Assembly (NCBI GenBank): GCA_016706225.1
Contig: JADJKB010000005.1
Coordinates: forward strand, 868,001-932,000
Direction of reading: 5' to 3'
DNA: 64,000 nucleotides
From: Myxococcales bacterium
GTDB lineage: Bacteria > Myxococcota_A > Polyangia > Polyangiales > Polyangiaceae
Part shown: positions 7,857 to 15,947 of the stretch, in pieces
How the letters are laid out: each line of letters starts with the position of its first letter
Position numbering within the stretch: the first letter of the stretch is position 1
Translations under genes and position numbers: made by a program
Notes under the pieces: model-generated
What the model was told of the DNA's origin: nothing
The model's database searches: none
Seen by the model: only the letters and a program-made list of their open reading frames with translations

Positions 7857-8429
7857 TCACGTCCAGATGCAGAGCGCCGTCACGAGCGTCAGCAGCACCC
7901 CGGCGCTGACGGCGCCCGCGAGCAGGAGCAGCGGTCGGTTTGCGTCGGGCTCGCGCGAGCGGAACGGCAGCAGAATGGGATCTTCTGCCGGAGCTGAGGC
8001 GACGGGCTCGGGCGCATACCCCTGCTGAGGCGACGCGGCCGCTGGCGGTTGCCAGCGCAGGGTCGGCGGTTCGGGCAATTCGGCCGCTCGGTCGGTGGGG
8101 CCGGTCGCTTGCAGCTCCAGCTCCACAGGGGGCCGCTCCGGAGCGGAAGCGCCCGGGGTCGTGCTCCGTGCGCGAACCTGGACCTGGTCGTCTTCCTCGG
8201 GCTCGTCGCAAGGAATGATGGGGGACAAACCCGCAGCGGGCGGCGTGCTCCAGCGCTCTGGGTGGAATGCATCGGAGCACGGACCCTCTTCACGGGAGTA
8301 CACGCTGCGCAGCGTGGCGGACGACAGCTGGCCGAGGCGCACCGGTGCGCGCACCACGGCGGGCATGCCGACGATCGTTCCTCGAACCGTGCGGCGCACG
8401 GGTTCGGGGGTGGAATCGGGCATTTCCAT
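7857..8429 (-). CDS. Protein with C-terminal transmembrane anchor, unknown function
   Basis: A 190-residue protein with no recognised domain. The first ~160 residues are Pro/Glu/Ala-rich and probably disordered. The last ~25 residues (LLLLAGAVSAGVLLTLVTALCIW) form one hydrophobic helix, so the protein would be tail-anchored with its bulk in the cytoplasm. ATG 8429 has no obvious Shine-Dalgarno. The N-terminal part contains a conserved-looking patch (RGTIVGMPAVVR) of the sort seen in myxobacterial regulatory proteins, but this is only an impression. Confidence 0.5.
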   Translation of the reverse strand: MEMPDSTPEPVRRTVRGTIVGMPAVVRAPVRLGQLSSATLRSVYSREEGPCSDAFHPERWSTPPAAGLSPIIPCDEPEEDDQVQVRARSTTPGASAPERPPVELELQATGPTDRAAELPEPPTLRWQPPAAASPQQGYAPEPVASAPAEDPILLPFRSREPDANRPLLLLAGAVSAGVLLTLVTALCIWT

Positions 8430-8478
8430 GGCACCCGACCTACGTGCCCGGATGCGGGGATCTTCCCGTGCCGGGCCG

Positions 8479-9183
8479 TCAAAGTGTGGATTCGAACGAA
8501 AAGACGTAACCCACGCTCAAACCAAAGCTGTAGATCGCGGGGCTCGACCCGCCCACCCCGCGGAAGTACACGTCGTCTTGGCTCGCGCCGACCCAGACCG
8601 CCGTCGGAATGTCGCGCCGAGCGAGGGCCATCACCTCGAGGTGACCGTGGGTCTTTTGTCCGAGGGTCGAGGTCTGCCAGCGGAGGCCAACATCGAGCCC
8701 GACGCCGACCAGATCGAGACGCGCAGCGCCTGCCGGTGAGGACGCGGCCATGCGTTTGACGTCCACCGCTGGTCCGACCAGGAACCGCAGGTTGGGGAGG
8801 AGCAGCGGTGCGTAGCGGCCGCTACCCCCCACGCCCACGCTGAGTGAAGAGCCGATCTGCTCTGGCTCCGCACCGAAGTAACGACGTTCGACCTGCGCGA
8901 GCGCGAGCCCGCCGACACCGATCCAGGCGTTCGCTCGCAGCTCGATGGGCGGCGCGAACAAGATCCCTCCGCTGACCTCGAAGCTGAGGGCGCCCGGGCT
9001 CTGATCGTTCGCCGTGCCGTAGCCGCTTGCACCTGCGACCTTGGCGAGATCCACCGAAGTGGTCCCGCGATAACTCACGTCCGCGCCAACCAACAGCTCG
9101 ATGCCCGAGTCGTCCGCATTTGCGCGGCTGGTCAGGATGGCGACGTTCGCGAAGGCAACGACGCCAAAGAGGATCGATTTCAT
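8479..9183 (-). CDS. Outer-membrane beta-barrel protein
   Basis: A 234-residue exported protein. The signal peptide MKSILFGVVAFANVAILTS ends in ANA, the likely signal peptidase I site. The rest alternates polar and hydrophobic residues in short amphipathic strands, with Gly-rich turns and a terminal Phe-containing strand (SVGYVFSFESTL), as in small outer-membrane barrels. No enzyme motif is visible. ATG 9183 is chosen because it begins the signal peptide; the reading frame continues upstream without one. Function unknown. Confidence 0.75.
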   Translation of the reverse strand: MKSILFGVVAFANVAILTSRANADDSGIELLVGADVSYRGTTSVDLAKVAGASGYGTANDQSPGALSFEVSGGILFAPPIELRANAWIGVGGLALAQVERRYFGAEPEQIGSSLSVGVGGSGRYAPLLLPNLRFLVGPAVDVKRMAASSPAGAARLDLVGVGLDVGLRWQTSTLGQKTHGHLEVMALARRDIPTAVWVGASQDDVYFRGVGGSSPAIYSFGLSVGYVFSFESTL

Positions 9184-9341
9184 CGCTCGCCCACGCCTCG
9201 GCATGGCAGGCTCACAGAGCACGCCACGTGCCAGTGATCGAATCCTCCGCGGACCGCAGGCTGAGGTCCCGCGCACGCCGCAGGGCTCGTGGGATCCACG
9301 GCATCGCCGAGGGCGCGAACGATCACGAACACAACCCGGGT

Positions 9342-10115
9342 TCACGGGGCCGGGACACCGGGATCAGGCCCGTCGCCCTTGTACGCCACGGCGACCAGTC
9401 GCTTGGCCTCGTTGTCGTAGGGGCCGCCGCCGAGGGAGCCGAACAGCTCGACGCGGGAGAATCCCGACCCGAGCAGCAGGCGAGTCAGCTCGACCCCGGA
9501 GTACAGGCGCAGGCTCAGCTCGTACTCGTGGCGTCGCCCTTCGCGGTGCAAGATCCACTTGGTGTCTACCCAGCCGAAACCCGGGCGGATGCGGCGGTCC
9601 TCGAGCAGCTCCACGCCGCCGCCCGCCATCCAGGTCCGCGGCTGGAAGATGCGAGCGATGATCTCCTTGCCGGCCATTTCGAGCACGGCGCGTCCCCCGG
9701 GCTTGAGGCACGCCGCCATGTTCGCCGCCACCGCGCGCTCCTCGGCTTCGTCCGCAAAAAAACCGAAGGTGGTGAACAGGTTGGTCACCAGATCGAAGGC
9801 CAGGGGACGCACGAAGCGTCGCATGTCGTCCTCGACCCACTCCACGCCGAGGTTCTCGTGCTTGGACGCCGCGCGGCCGCGGTCCAGATAGACGCGCGTG
9901 CGATCCACGCCGGTGACCCGGTAACCGCGGCGCGCGAGCTCGAGGCTGGCCCGCCCCGGCCCACAACCCAGGTCGAGAACCTCCGCGCCCACGGCTGCGC
10001 CGCTGAGCCTCAAGACACCGTCGACGTCGCTTTCGGTCCCGAGATTCCTCGCTTCGAACAGCGCCGGCTCGACCAGCGCCCAGAACTCGTCGTCGTCGTG
10101 CCACACCTTCGTCAT
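9342..10115 (-). CDS. Class I SAM-dependent methyltransferase
   Basis: A 257-residue Rossmann methyltransferase. The SAM-binding motif I is VLDLGCGPGRASLELA, followed by an acidic end of strand 2 (GVDRT) and the post-motif WVEDDMRRF. The C-terminal half contains beta-strand-rich sequence (WILHREGRRHEYELSLRLYS) typical of small-molecule methyltransferases. The substrate is not inferable from context. The start is ATG 10115. It lies between an outer-membrane protein and a papain-like lipoprotein on the same strand, with no sign of a shared pathway. Confidence 0.88.
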   Translation of the reverse strand: MTKVWHDDDEFWALVEPALFEARNLGTESDVDGVLRLSGAAVGAEVLDLGCGPGRASLELARRGYRVTGVDRTRVYLDRGRAASKHENLGVEWVEDDMRRFVRPLAFDLVTNLFTTFGFFADEAEERAVAANMAACLKPGGRAVLEMAGKEIIARIFQPRTWMAGGGVELLEDRRIRPGFGWVDTKWILHREGRRHEYELSLRLYSGVELTRLLLGSGFSRVELFGSLGGGPYDNEAKRLVAVAYKGDGPDPGVPAP

Positions 10116-10154
10116 CGGAGAGGAGCGTACACGACACCCGAGCTGGCTTGGGAG

Positions 10155-11846
10155 CTAGAACACCTCGACCAGTGGCGGTACGACGCGGGGCGTGCCGGCA
10201 TCTGGTATCGCTTTCGCGAGCCAGTCGATGTTCGGGGTGATGCGATACTCGATGTTGCGCTGCGGCGCGCGGCTCATCACGGTCTCCCAGGTCTGGACCC
10301 GAGGTTTGCCGGCGTTGCCCGCTAGGAGCATCGGCACCCCAGTCAGCGGGTCCGACTCGTAGACGAAGAACGTGTGGTAGTGCGGCACGTTGTAGTGGTC
10401 CCACGGCGCAAAGCCGCGGATGACCACGATGGTGCCCGGCGCGTAGTGATCCGCCTCCCGGGCCAGGTGTCGGTAGAACTGCCGCTTGAAGACATACGGG
10501 AGACGCTTCGAAGTCGGCAGGAGCTCGTGCTGAAACTGCTCCGGATGCTCCTTCGTGTACGTGATGAAGCGCGTGACCTTGCGCCGGCTGTCGCCGAGCA
10601 GCGGTTCGAAATCGAGGCCGCCGAGATCCCTTCCCGGTGGCTCACCGCGCGGGCGCCACCACGTACCGCTCGCGCGCTCGAGGGTCTCGGTCACGAAATC
10701 GATGCACACCTGCGGTGGCGCCACCCGCCCATCCGGCCGAAAAACCGGGTAAAGATCGCTCTGAAACGCGTAGTGGCTCTCGCCCTTCTCGTAGGCCTTC
10801 TGCCAGTGACTTCGCAGGTGGCCGTCCTGCTGTCCCCACTCGGTCTTGGGTTCGTCGAACGGCAGCTCTTCGTCGACCGCCCGCAAGATCTCCCGCTGCA
10901 GCGCGGCGACCACCCGCGCGCGCACCTCCGACTTGGCACGAGCCGCGTCGAGCTTCGCGCGGCTGCCAGCCTCCACGATCTCACAGCGACGACTGAGGTG
11001 GGCGCCGTCGCTCGCGAGCACACTCCGCACCCACACGTCGCCGAAGCGCAGGTTCGCCAAGATGGCGCTCTCTGTGGTGCGCACGACCGTCATGCGGTCG
11101 AAGCCGAGCTCGTGGGCCAGACTGCGCGCGTCGCGGTGCAACGCTGGGCCGGGGTCCACTCCCTCGACGCCCACCCGGTCGAAGAGGAGAACGCGCGCGG
11201 GTTTGCCCGCGTCGGGTCCGTCCGCGTACACGTAACCGCGCTTCGGATCCCGGGTGATCCTCAGGCGCGCGCTGCCTCGCTCGAGCCACAGCGCCGGTTC
11301 GTCGAACAGGTGCTCGAGCCGTATGGCGTCCCAGAGCGCCCAGCCGAGATCCGCCGATTCCGCGTACAAGTAGCCGTCGCGCAGGAGGACCTGCCGGCCG
11401 ATGCGCGGCGCGTTCGGGAAGCGGTCCTTGATCTGACGCAGGGTTTCCCAGGGAAAACGCGCCTGAGTGAGCGCCCTGCGGTAACCGCGGACCACCGCGC
11501 TGTCGGACTTCTCGTAGCTCGGTGCGCTCACGAAAAAAACCGGCTCACCCTTGGCGCGCGCGAGCATCTCTGCGCGTTGTGATCCGAGCTTCGGTGTGCC
11601 GGGGAGTGCGTCGAGACGTTCGACCCGTGCCCACTCCGCGCTGCAGTCCATGGCGCGGGCGTCGGGTCGGAATTGGGCTGGCGTTTGGCTCGTTGCGCGG
11701 CCGAGCCGCAGGCTGCGCGCGAGGGTGCGACCCGGCTCCGTGAGCCCGCTGCCGAGGGCGAGGCGGGGTGAGTCCTCCACCGCGCGGCATCCAGCGAGGG
11801 CCGCGCACGACGCAAATGCGCCGGCGGCGATGAGGCGTAAGAGCAC
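10155..11846 (-). CDS. Lipoprotein with C-terminal NlpC/P60-like (papain-fold) domain
   Basis: About 563 residues from GTG 11846. The N-terminus is a lipoprotein signal with lipobox LAGC. The middle region has no recognised domain. The C-terminal ~190 residues contain VCIDFVTET with a candidate nucleophilic Cys at the head of a helix, and later the segment YNVPHYHTFFVY with candidate His, arranged as in NlpC/P60 or DUF1287-type papain-fold hydrolases that act on peptidoglycan. It is divergent (91 bases apart) from an extensin-like murein-hydrolase candidate, supporting a wall role. Catalytic assignment is inference; the start lacks a well-placed Shine-Dalgarno. Confidence 0.65.
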   Translation of the reverse strand: MLLRLIAAGAFASCAALAGCRAVEDSPRLALGSGLTEPGRTLARSLRLGRATSQTPAQFRPDARAMDCSAEWARVERLDALPGTPKLGSQRAEMLARAKGEPVFFVSAPSYEKSDSAVVRGYRRALTQARFPWETLRQIKDRFPNAPRIGRQVLLRDGYLYAESADLGWALWDAIRLEHLFDEPALWLERGSARLRITRDPKRGYVYADGPDAGKPARVLLFDRVGVEGVDPGPALHRDARSLAHELGFDRMTVVRTTESAILANLRFGDVWVRSVLASDGAHLSRRCEIVEAGSRAKLDAARAKSEVRARVVAALQREILRAVDEELPFDEPKTEWGQQDGHLRSHWQKAYEKGESHYAFQSDLYPVFRPDGRVAPPQVCIDFVTETLERASGTWWRPRGEPPGRDLGGLDFEPLLGDSRRKVTRFITYTKEHPEQFQHELLPTSKRLPYVFKRQFYRHLAREADHYAPGTIVVIRGFAPWDHYNVPHYHTFFVYESDPLTGVPMLLAGNAGKPRVQTWETVMSRAPQRNIEYRITPNIDWLAKAIPDAGTPRVVPPLVEVF

Positions 11847-11936
11847 GGTAGCTAACTGAAATCTCCCATGTCCGGCGCGACGTGCCAGTCGAGGCTCGAA
11901 ATTGGGCTCAAATCGCGAGACTCTCCCGGGCTGAAA

Positions 11937-12644
11937 ATGCGTCGGCTCGCGCTGCTCTCCGTGTTCGTGTTCGCGCTCGTGGTGGCGCCAACCCGAGCGC
12001 GCGCCGGAAATCCGCTGGTGGTTTTCCCCGAACGCCCGGAGCGTTTTCGTGCGTTGCGCTACCACGCCGAGGACTCCGAGCAGTGTCTGGCCGAGCTCGC
12101 GGTGCGCGGTGTGCCGTTCACTCATGGCCCGCGCGTCCCGACCATCGACACGCCGGTGCGCTTGACCGGGCCGCTGCGCGGCGTCGTGTTCGAGATGCAT
12201 CACCCAACCGTGCAGCAACCGAAGGAGGGGCCGGTGATGGACTGCCGACTGCTGCTCGGTCTGGACGATCTTGCGCTCGTCGTCGCTGACCGCGGGGTGG
12301 CGCGAGTTCGGTACAACAGCATTCATCGCGGGCGCTGGGCTCAGCGCCGTGGCTGGCGGCACGCCGCCGGCGTCGCCGTCGACATCGTCGAGTTCGTGCA
12401 GCGAGATGCTCAGGTGTTGAACGTGCTCAGGGACTTCGAGGGCCACGGCGTGGGGTCGCGCACCTGCGGAGAGGGCGCACCCGCGCCTCGTCAGCCAAAG
12501 GCGCGCGCGCTACGCGCGCTGGTCTGTGCGTTCGCCGAGCTCGGCACGTTCAACCTGATTCTCAGCCCGCACTACGACCGAAGGCACAAGGACCACCTGC
12601 ACCTGGAGGTCCGCCGCGGGATCGACTGGTTCTTGACTCAATGA
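11937..12644 (+). CDS. Extensin-like / M15-type D-Ala-D-Ala carboxypeptidase-like protein, exported
   Basis: A 235-residue exported protein. The signal peptide (MRRLALLSVFVFALVVAPTRARAG) is followed by an extensin-like C-terminal-type domain: CLAELAVRGVPFTH, YNSIHRGRWAQRRGWRHAAGVAVDIVEF and SPHYDRRHKDHLHLEV. The His/Asp/His set resembles the zinc ligands of M15 murein peptidases (H...D...H), so cleavage of D-amino-acid bonds in peptidoglycan is plausible. ATG 11937 starts the signal peptide; an upstream in-frame extension to 11868 is less likely. Its divergent partner is a papain-like lipoprotein. Confidence 0.8.
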   Translation: MRRLALLSVFVFALVVAPTRARAGNPLVVFPERPERFRALRYHAEDSEQCLAELAVRGVPFTHGPRVPTIDTPVRLTGPLRGVVFEMHHPTVQQPKEGPVMDCRLLLGLDDLALVVADRGVARVRYNSIHRGRWAQRRGWRHAAGVAVDIVEFVQRDAQVLNVLRDFEGHGVGSRTCGEGAPAPRQPKARALRALVCAFAELGTFNLILSPHYDRRHKDHLHLEVRRGIDWFLTQ

Positions 12645-12743
12645 CGCCGCTTCGAGGGTGATCGCGGCGGCCTGGGACTGTGGTAGGAAGTCCGTCCCGG
12701 ACCGGTGCACGGTCCGCGGTCGAACGCGACGGAGACTCGATTC

Positions 12744-13496
12744 ATGAGTGGGCATTCCAAGTGGGCCACGATCAAACGCAAGAAGGGCGCGCTCGACGCC
12801 GCTCGAGGGCGACTCTTCACCAAGCTCATCCGTGAGCTCGTGACCGCGGCGCGCATTGGCGGCGGGGACGTCAACGCCAACCCGCGCCTGCGCAAGGCGT
12901 ACAACGACGCCAAGGGTCAGGCCATGCCGGCCGACACGATCAAGCGCGCCATCGGGCGCGGCACAGGGGAGATCGAAGGCGCCTCGTACGACGAGGTCCT
13001 GTACGAAGGCACGGGCCCTGGCGGCACGCTGTTTCTGGTCGAAGGCATGACCGACAATCGCAATCGCACGGTGGCGGAGCTGCGGAAGATCTTCGAGCGA
13101 AACAACGGACTATTGGGCAGCTCCGGCACCGCGGGCTGGGCCTTCGACCGGCTCGGCACCATCAGCCTCGACAAGGCTGAGGTCGGCGAGGACAAGCTGA
13201 TGGAGGCGGCGGTCGAGGCCGGAGCCGACGACTACCGCGATGAAGGCGACGTCTGGACGGTCTACACGCCGATGGAGCAGCTGTACGAGGTGGTGGCCGC
13301 GCTCGAGAAGGCCGGGCTGCCGCTGGGCGAGAGCAAGATCGCCTACGTGCCGAAGAACAAGAAGGACATTGCCGGGCGTGACGCCGAGGTGTGTCTGAAC
13401 CTGGTCGATGCGCTCGACGAGCACGACGACGTGCAGGGTGTGTTCTCCGACTTCGACGTGTCCGACGAGGAGCTCGCGCGCATCGCCGGTGGCTGA
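12744..13496 (+). CDS. yebC: YebC/TACO1-family protein
   Basis: A 250-residue, full-length YebC/TACO1 homologue. It shows the family hallmark N-terminus MSGHSKWATIKRKKG, the conserved LFTKLIRELVTAARIGGGD and NPRLRKAYNDAKGQAMP segments, and YEGTGPGG. Family members bind ribosomes or DNA and have been linked to translation of proline-rich stretches and to transcription control. ATG 12744 is preceded by GGAG. The next gene starts 8 bases before this one ends, so the two are translationally coupled. Confidence 0.96.
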   Translation: MSGHSKWATIKRKKGALDAARGRLFTKLIRELVTAARIGGGDVNANPRLRKAYNDAKGQAMPADTIKRAIGRGTGEIEGASYDEVLYEGTGPGGTLFLVEGMTDNRNRTVAELRKIFERNNGLLGSSGTAGWAFDRLGTISLDKAEVGEDKLMEAAVEAGADDYRDEGDVWTVYTPMEQLYEVVAALEKAGLPLGESKIAYVPKNKKDIAGRDAEVCLNLVDALDEHDDVQGVFSDFDVSDEELARIAGG

Positions 13497-15246
13497 AAAA
13501 GGCCGCGCAGTCTGCTGCATTGTCGCAGCAATCCTCGGCGCCTGTGCGCCGCATTCCGCCACGCCGAGCCAAGCGACGCCGCCATCCCGCGCGGCACCGC
13601 CCGCACCGCCGGCCATCGCTCCGGTTGACGTCGCGCCGCGCCTGTCCTTCGAGCTGTCACAGACCTTCGACCCGACGCCAGCGTTGCGGGTCGTGATCGA
13701 AGCAGCGGGTCCGCCCGAAGAGCTGCGCGCCTGGTTGTTGTCCGATGCAACGCCGAGCTCGCTGCAGGGCGTCACGGCGCGCGACGGCAAGGGCATCCTT
13801 CCCGTCGACATCGACGCGCGCGGCGGCGCGGCCACGCTCAGCTTCCGTCGCGCCGTGCACCCGCCGCTTCAGCTGGTCTACTTGCGCCAGGCGGAAGCGT
13901 TCTCGACCCGCGAGCTCCGCGTGGCGTCCGATCCGAACCGGTTTGCGGCGGCCGGGCAGTCGCTCTTGGCGCTGCCCGTGGCCTGGAGTCAGCGCCGTGT
14001 GCCGACGACCGTCGTCATCGATACCAAGCCGCTGGGTCCGGACGCTCGCGCGGCGTCCAGCCTCGGGGTCGGGCAGCGGCGAACGCTCGAGCTCTCGGCC
14101 GCCGCGCTCCGTCGTTGCTTCTTCATCGCCGGCCCCATGGGTCACGCCGTCCTCGACGGCCCCGAGGGTCACGACGAGGTCGCGTGGCTTGGGTACACGA
14201 GCTTCGATCCGCGCTCGGTTGCCGCCGAGGTCGCGACATTTCGCACGGCGGCGCGGGAGTACCTGGGCGAGAAGTCCAGCACACCCTTCACGCTGCTGCT
14301 GCTCACCGACAGCAGAAAAGCAGGGGATTTCTCGGTCGCACGCCGGACGGCCAGCGCACTCTTGCAGGTCTCGGTGAACGAGCCCTACGGCGCGCCCGTG
14401 CGGGTGTCCCTGGCCCACCAGCTGCTCCGAGAGTGGCTCGGGCCCATGCTCTGGATCGGCCCGGACGGCGATCGCGAGCCAGGACAGGCGCTCTGGTTCG
14501 TCGAGGGTGTCTCGCGCTACCTGGCGCGTGAGCTGAGTTTTCGCTTCGGCCTGTTGACCCCGAGTGAGTACCTGGCCGAGGCCAACGAGATGGAGCGCAT
14601 CGTGGCGACGAGTGAGCTCCGGAACCAGCGCAACGCCGAGCTCGGCGCACGAGCTTCGGAGCCAGCCGTGGCGGCGCTGCTCGTCGCGCGTGGCGCGCGC
14701 CACGCCGCCCGAGTCGACGCGTTGATCCGCGCCAAGTCGAAGGGCAAGCGCTCCTTCGACCCCTTGCTGCGTGGGCTCTACGCCGACGCGCAAAGACAAA
14801 AAGGCCCGTTGCCCGAGTCGGCGTGGACGAGCGCGCTCGAGCGCGAGCTGGGTCCCGGGGCGGCGCGCGTCTTCAGCGACGAGATCCTCGCGGGAAAAAA
14901 CCAGCCACTGCCCGGCGACGCCCTGGGTCCGTGCTTCGGCGTGAAGCCCGCGCGCTTCGAGAGCTTTGCGCTCGGTTTCGAGCTGGATGGCCCCGCGGAG
15001 CTCTTGCCGCGGACGGTCAATCGCGTCACGCAGGGCTCAGCCGCCGAACGCGCAGGACTGCGCGCGGGAGATCACGTCGTCGAGCTCGCGTTCCGGGCGG
15101 GCTCGCCCCGAGTCGCGGTCGAGCTGCGCGTCGAGCGCAGCGGCGCAAATCAGAAGCTCAGCTTCTTGCCCCTGGGCGCGCCGGTCAGCGGTCACAGCTT
15201 CGTGCGCGCGCCGGGTGTCGCGGACGAGCGCTGCGTGCGGCGCTGA
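13489..15246 (+). CDS. M61-like peptidase homologue with PDZ domain, lipoprotein, likely inactive
   Basis: About 585 residues from GTG 13489, overlapping the end of yebC by 8 bases. The N-terminus has lipobox LGAC, followed by an Ala/Pro linker. The central region aligns in layout with M61 glycyl-aminopeptidase-like proteins, including a beta-rich N-domain and the WFVEGVSRYLA segment that follows the zinc helix. The zinc motif itself reads HQLLR at 310-314 instead of HExxH, so both the catalytic Glu and the second His are missing. A PDZ domain lies near the C-terminus (VNRVTQGSAAERAGLRAGDHVVEL). It may act as a binding or adaptor protein. Cotranscribed with yebC. Confidence 0.75.
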   Translation: MAEKGRAVCCIVAAILGACAPHSATPSQATPPSRAAPPAPPAIAPVDVAPRLSFELSQTFDPTPALRVVIEAAGPPEELRAWLLSDATPSSLQGVTARDGKGILPVDIDARGGAATLSFRRAVHPPLQLVYLRQAEAFSTRELRVASDPNRFAAAGQSLLALPVAWSQRRVPTTVVIDTKPLGPDARAASSLGVGQRRTLELSAAALRRCFFIAGPMGHAVLDGPEGHDEVAWLGYTSFDPRSVAAEVATFRTAAREYLGEKSSTPFTLLLLTDSRKAGDFSVARRTASALLQVSVNEPYGAPVRVSLAHQLLREWLGPMLWIGPDGDREPGQALWFVEGVSRYLARELSFRFGLLTPSEYLAEANEMERIVATSELRNQRNAELGARASEPAVAALLVARGARHAARVDALIRAKSKGKRSFDPLLRGLYADAQRQKGPLPESAWTSALERELGPGAARVFSDEILAGKNQPLPGDALGPCFGVKPARFESFALGFELDGPAELLPRTVNRVTQGSAAERAGLRAGDHVVELAFRAGSPRVAVELRVERSGANQKLSFLPLGAPVSGHSFVRAPGVADERCVRR

Positions 15247-15257
15247 GAGTGTGGTCG

Positions 15258-15278
15258 GCCGCCGTCCGAGAGGGCGGC
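15258..15278 (+). terminator. Possible rho-independent terminator after the PDZ protein
   Basis: GCCGCC at 15258-15263 pairs with GGCGGC at 15273-15278 around a 9-base loop, followed by TTGTGG. The stem is short and the T tract is poor, so this is a weak call; its position between convergent genes supports it. Confidence 0.3.
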
Positions 15279-15383
15279 TTGTGGGAGAGTTGAGAATTAC
15301 TTACAGGAAGGCGGAAGGGGGGAAGATCGGGGATTGAGCAGAGGGGAGCAGAGAAAAGAGCAACAGAACGGAGCGGAGAAGAG

Positions 15384-15809
15384 TCACCACTCGCCCTGGT
15401 TCGGGCGTGAGGACCAGGGTTCGCGGGGTGGCAGGGGGTCACCGCGTTGCAGCAGTTCGATCGAGATCTGGTCGGGTGAGCGCACGAAGGCCATGTGGCC
15501 GTCGCGCGGAGGACGCAGGATGTCGACGCCCCGCTGCTCGAGCTTCGAGCAGGTCTCGTAGATGTCGTCGACTCGGAAGGCCAGGTGCCCGAAGTTGCGC
15601 CCGCCGCCGTAGGGTTCCTGCTGATCCCAGTTGTACGTGAGCTCGATTTCGGCCGTGTCGTCGGCTGAGGGGGTCCTCAAAAAAACCAGGGTGAAGCGCC
15701 CCTTTTCGTGGTCTCGGCGCCGGATCTCCGTGAGCCCGAGGGCTCCCACGAAGAAGTCGAGCGCCCGGTCGAGATCACGCACCCGCAGCATGGCGTGGAG
15801 AAACTTCAT
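15384..15809 (-). CDS. gloA: Glyoxalase I (lactoylglutathione lyase), VOC family
   Basis: A 141-residue VOC-fold protein with all four metal ligands of glyoxalase I in place: His5, Glu56, His75 and Glu118. It also carries the family signatures MLRVRDLDRALDFF, ELTYNWD and GHLAFRVDDI. It should isomerise the hemithioacetal of methylglyoxal and glutathione (or a similar thiol) to S-lactoyl-thiol in the cytoplasm. The start is ATG 15809. It is divergent from the DUF4139 gene, with 138 bases between the two starts. Confidence 0.93.
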   Translation of the reverse strand: MKFLHAMLRVRDLDRALDFFVGALGLTEIRRRDHEKGRFTLVFLRTPSADDTAEIELTYNWDQQEPYGGGRNFGHLAFRVDDIYETCSKLEQRGVDILRPPRDGHMAFVRSPDQISIELLQRGDPLPPREPWSSRPNQGEW

Positions 15810-15947
15810 GTCCGACCTCTTAGTCCAGGGTCACGCGGCCGCAAGATCGAATGCGGCTCTGGTGCGTACCCAACGCGGGACGAGTCGAACGTGTCCCATG
15901 CCGGTGCCGCCCCCAAGCGGGGAGTGAGGCGCCCGAGGAGGTTTTCC

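Noticed and set aside
9027..10325. 432-codon plus-strand frame
   Set aside because: Antisense to the methyltransferase, whose SAM motif is clear; no domain or Shine-Dalgarno.
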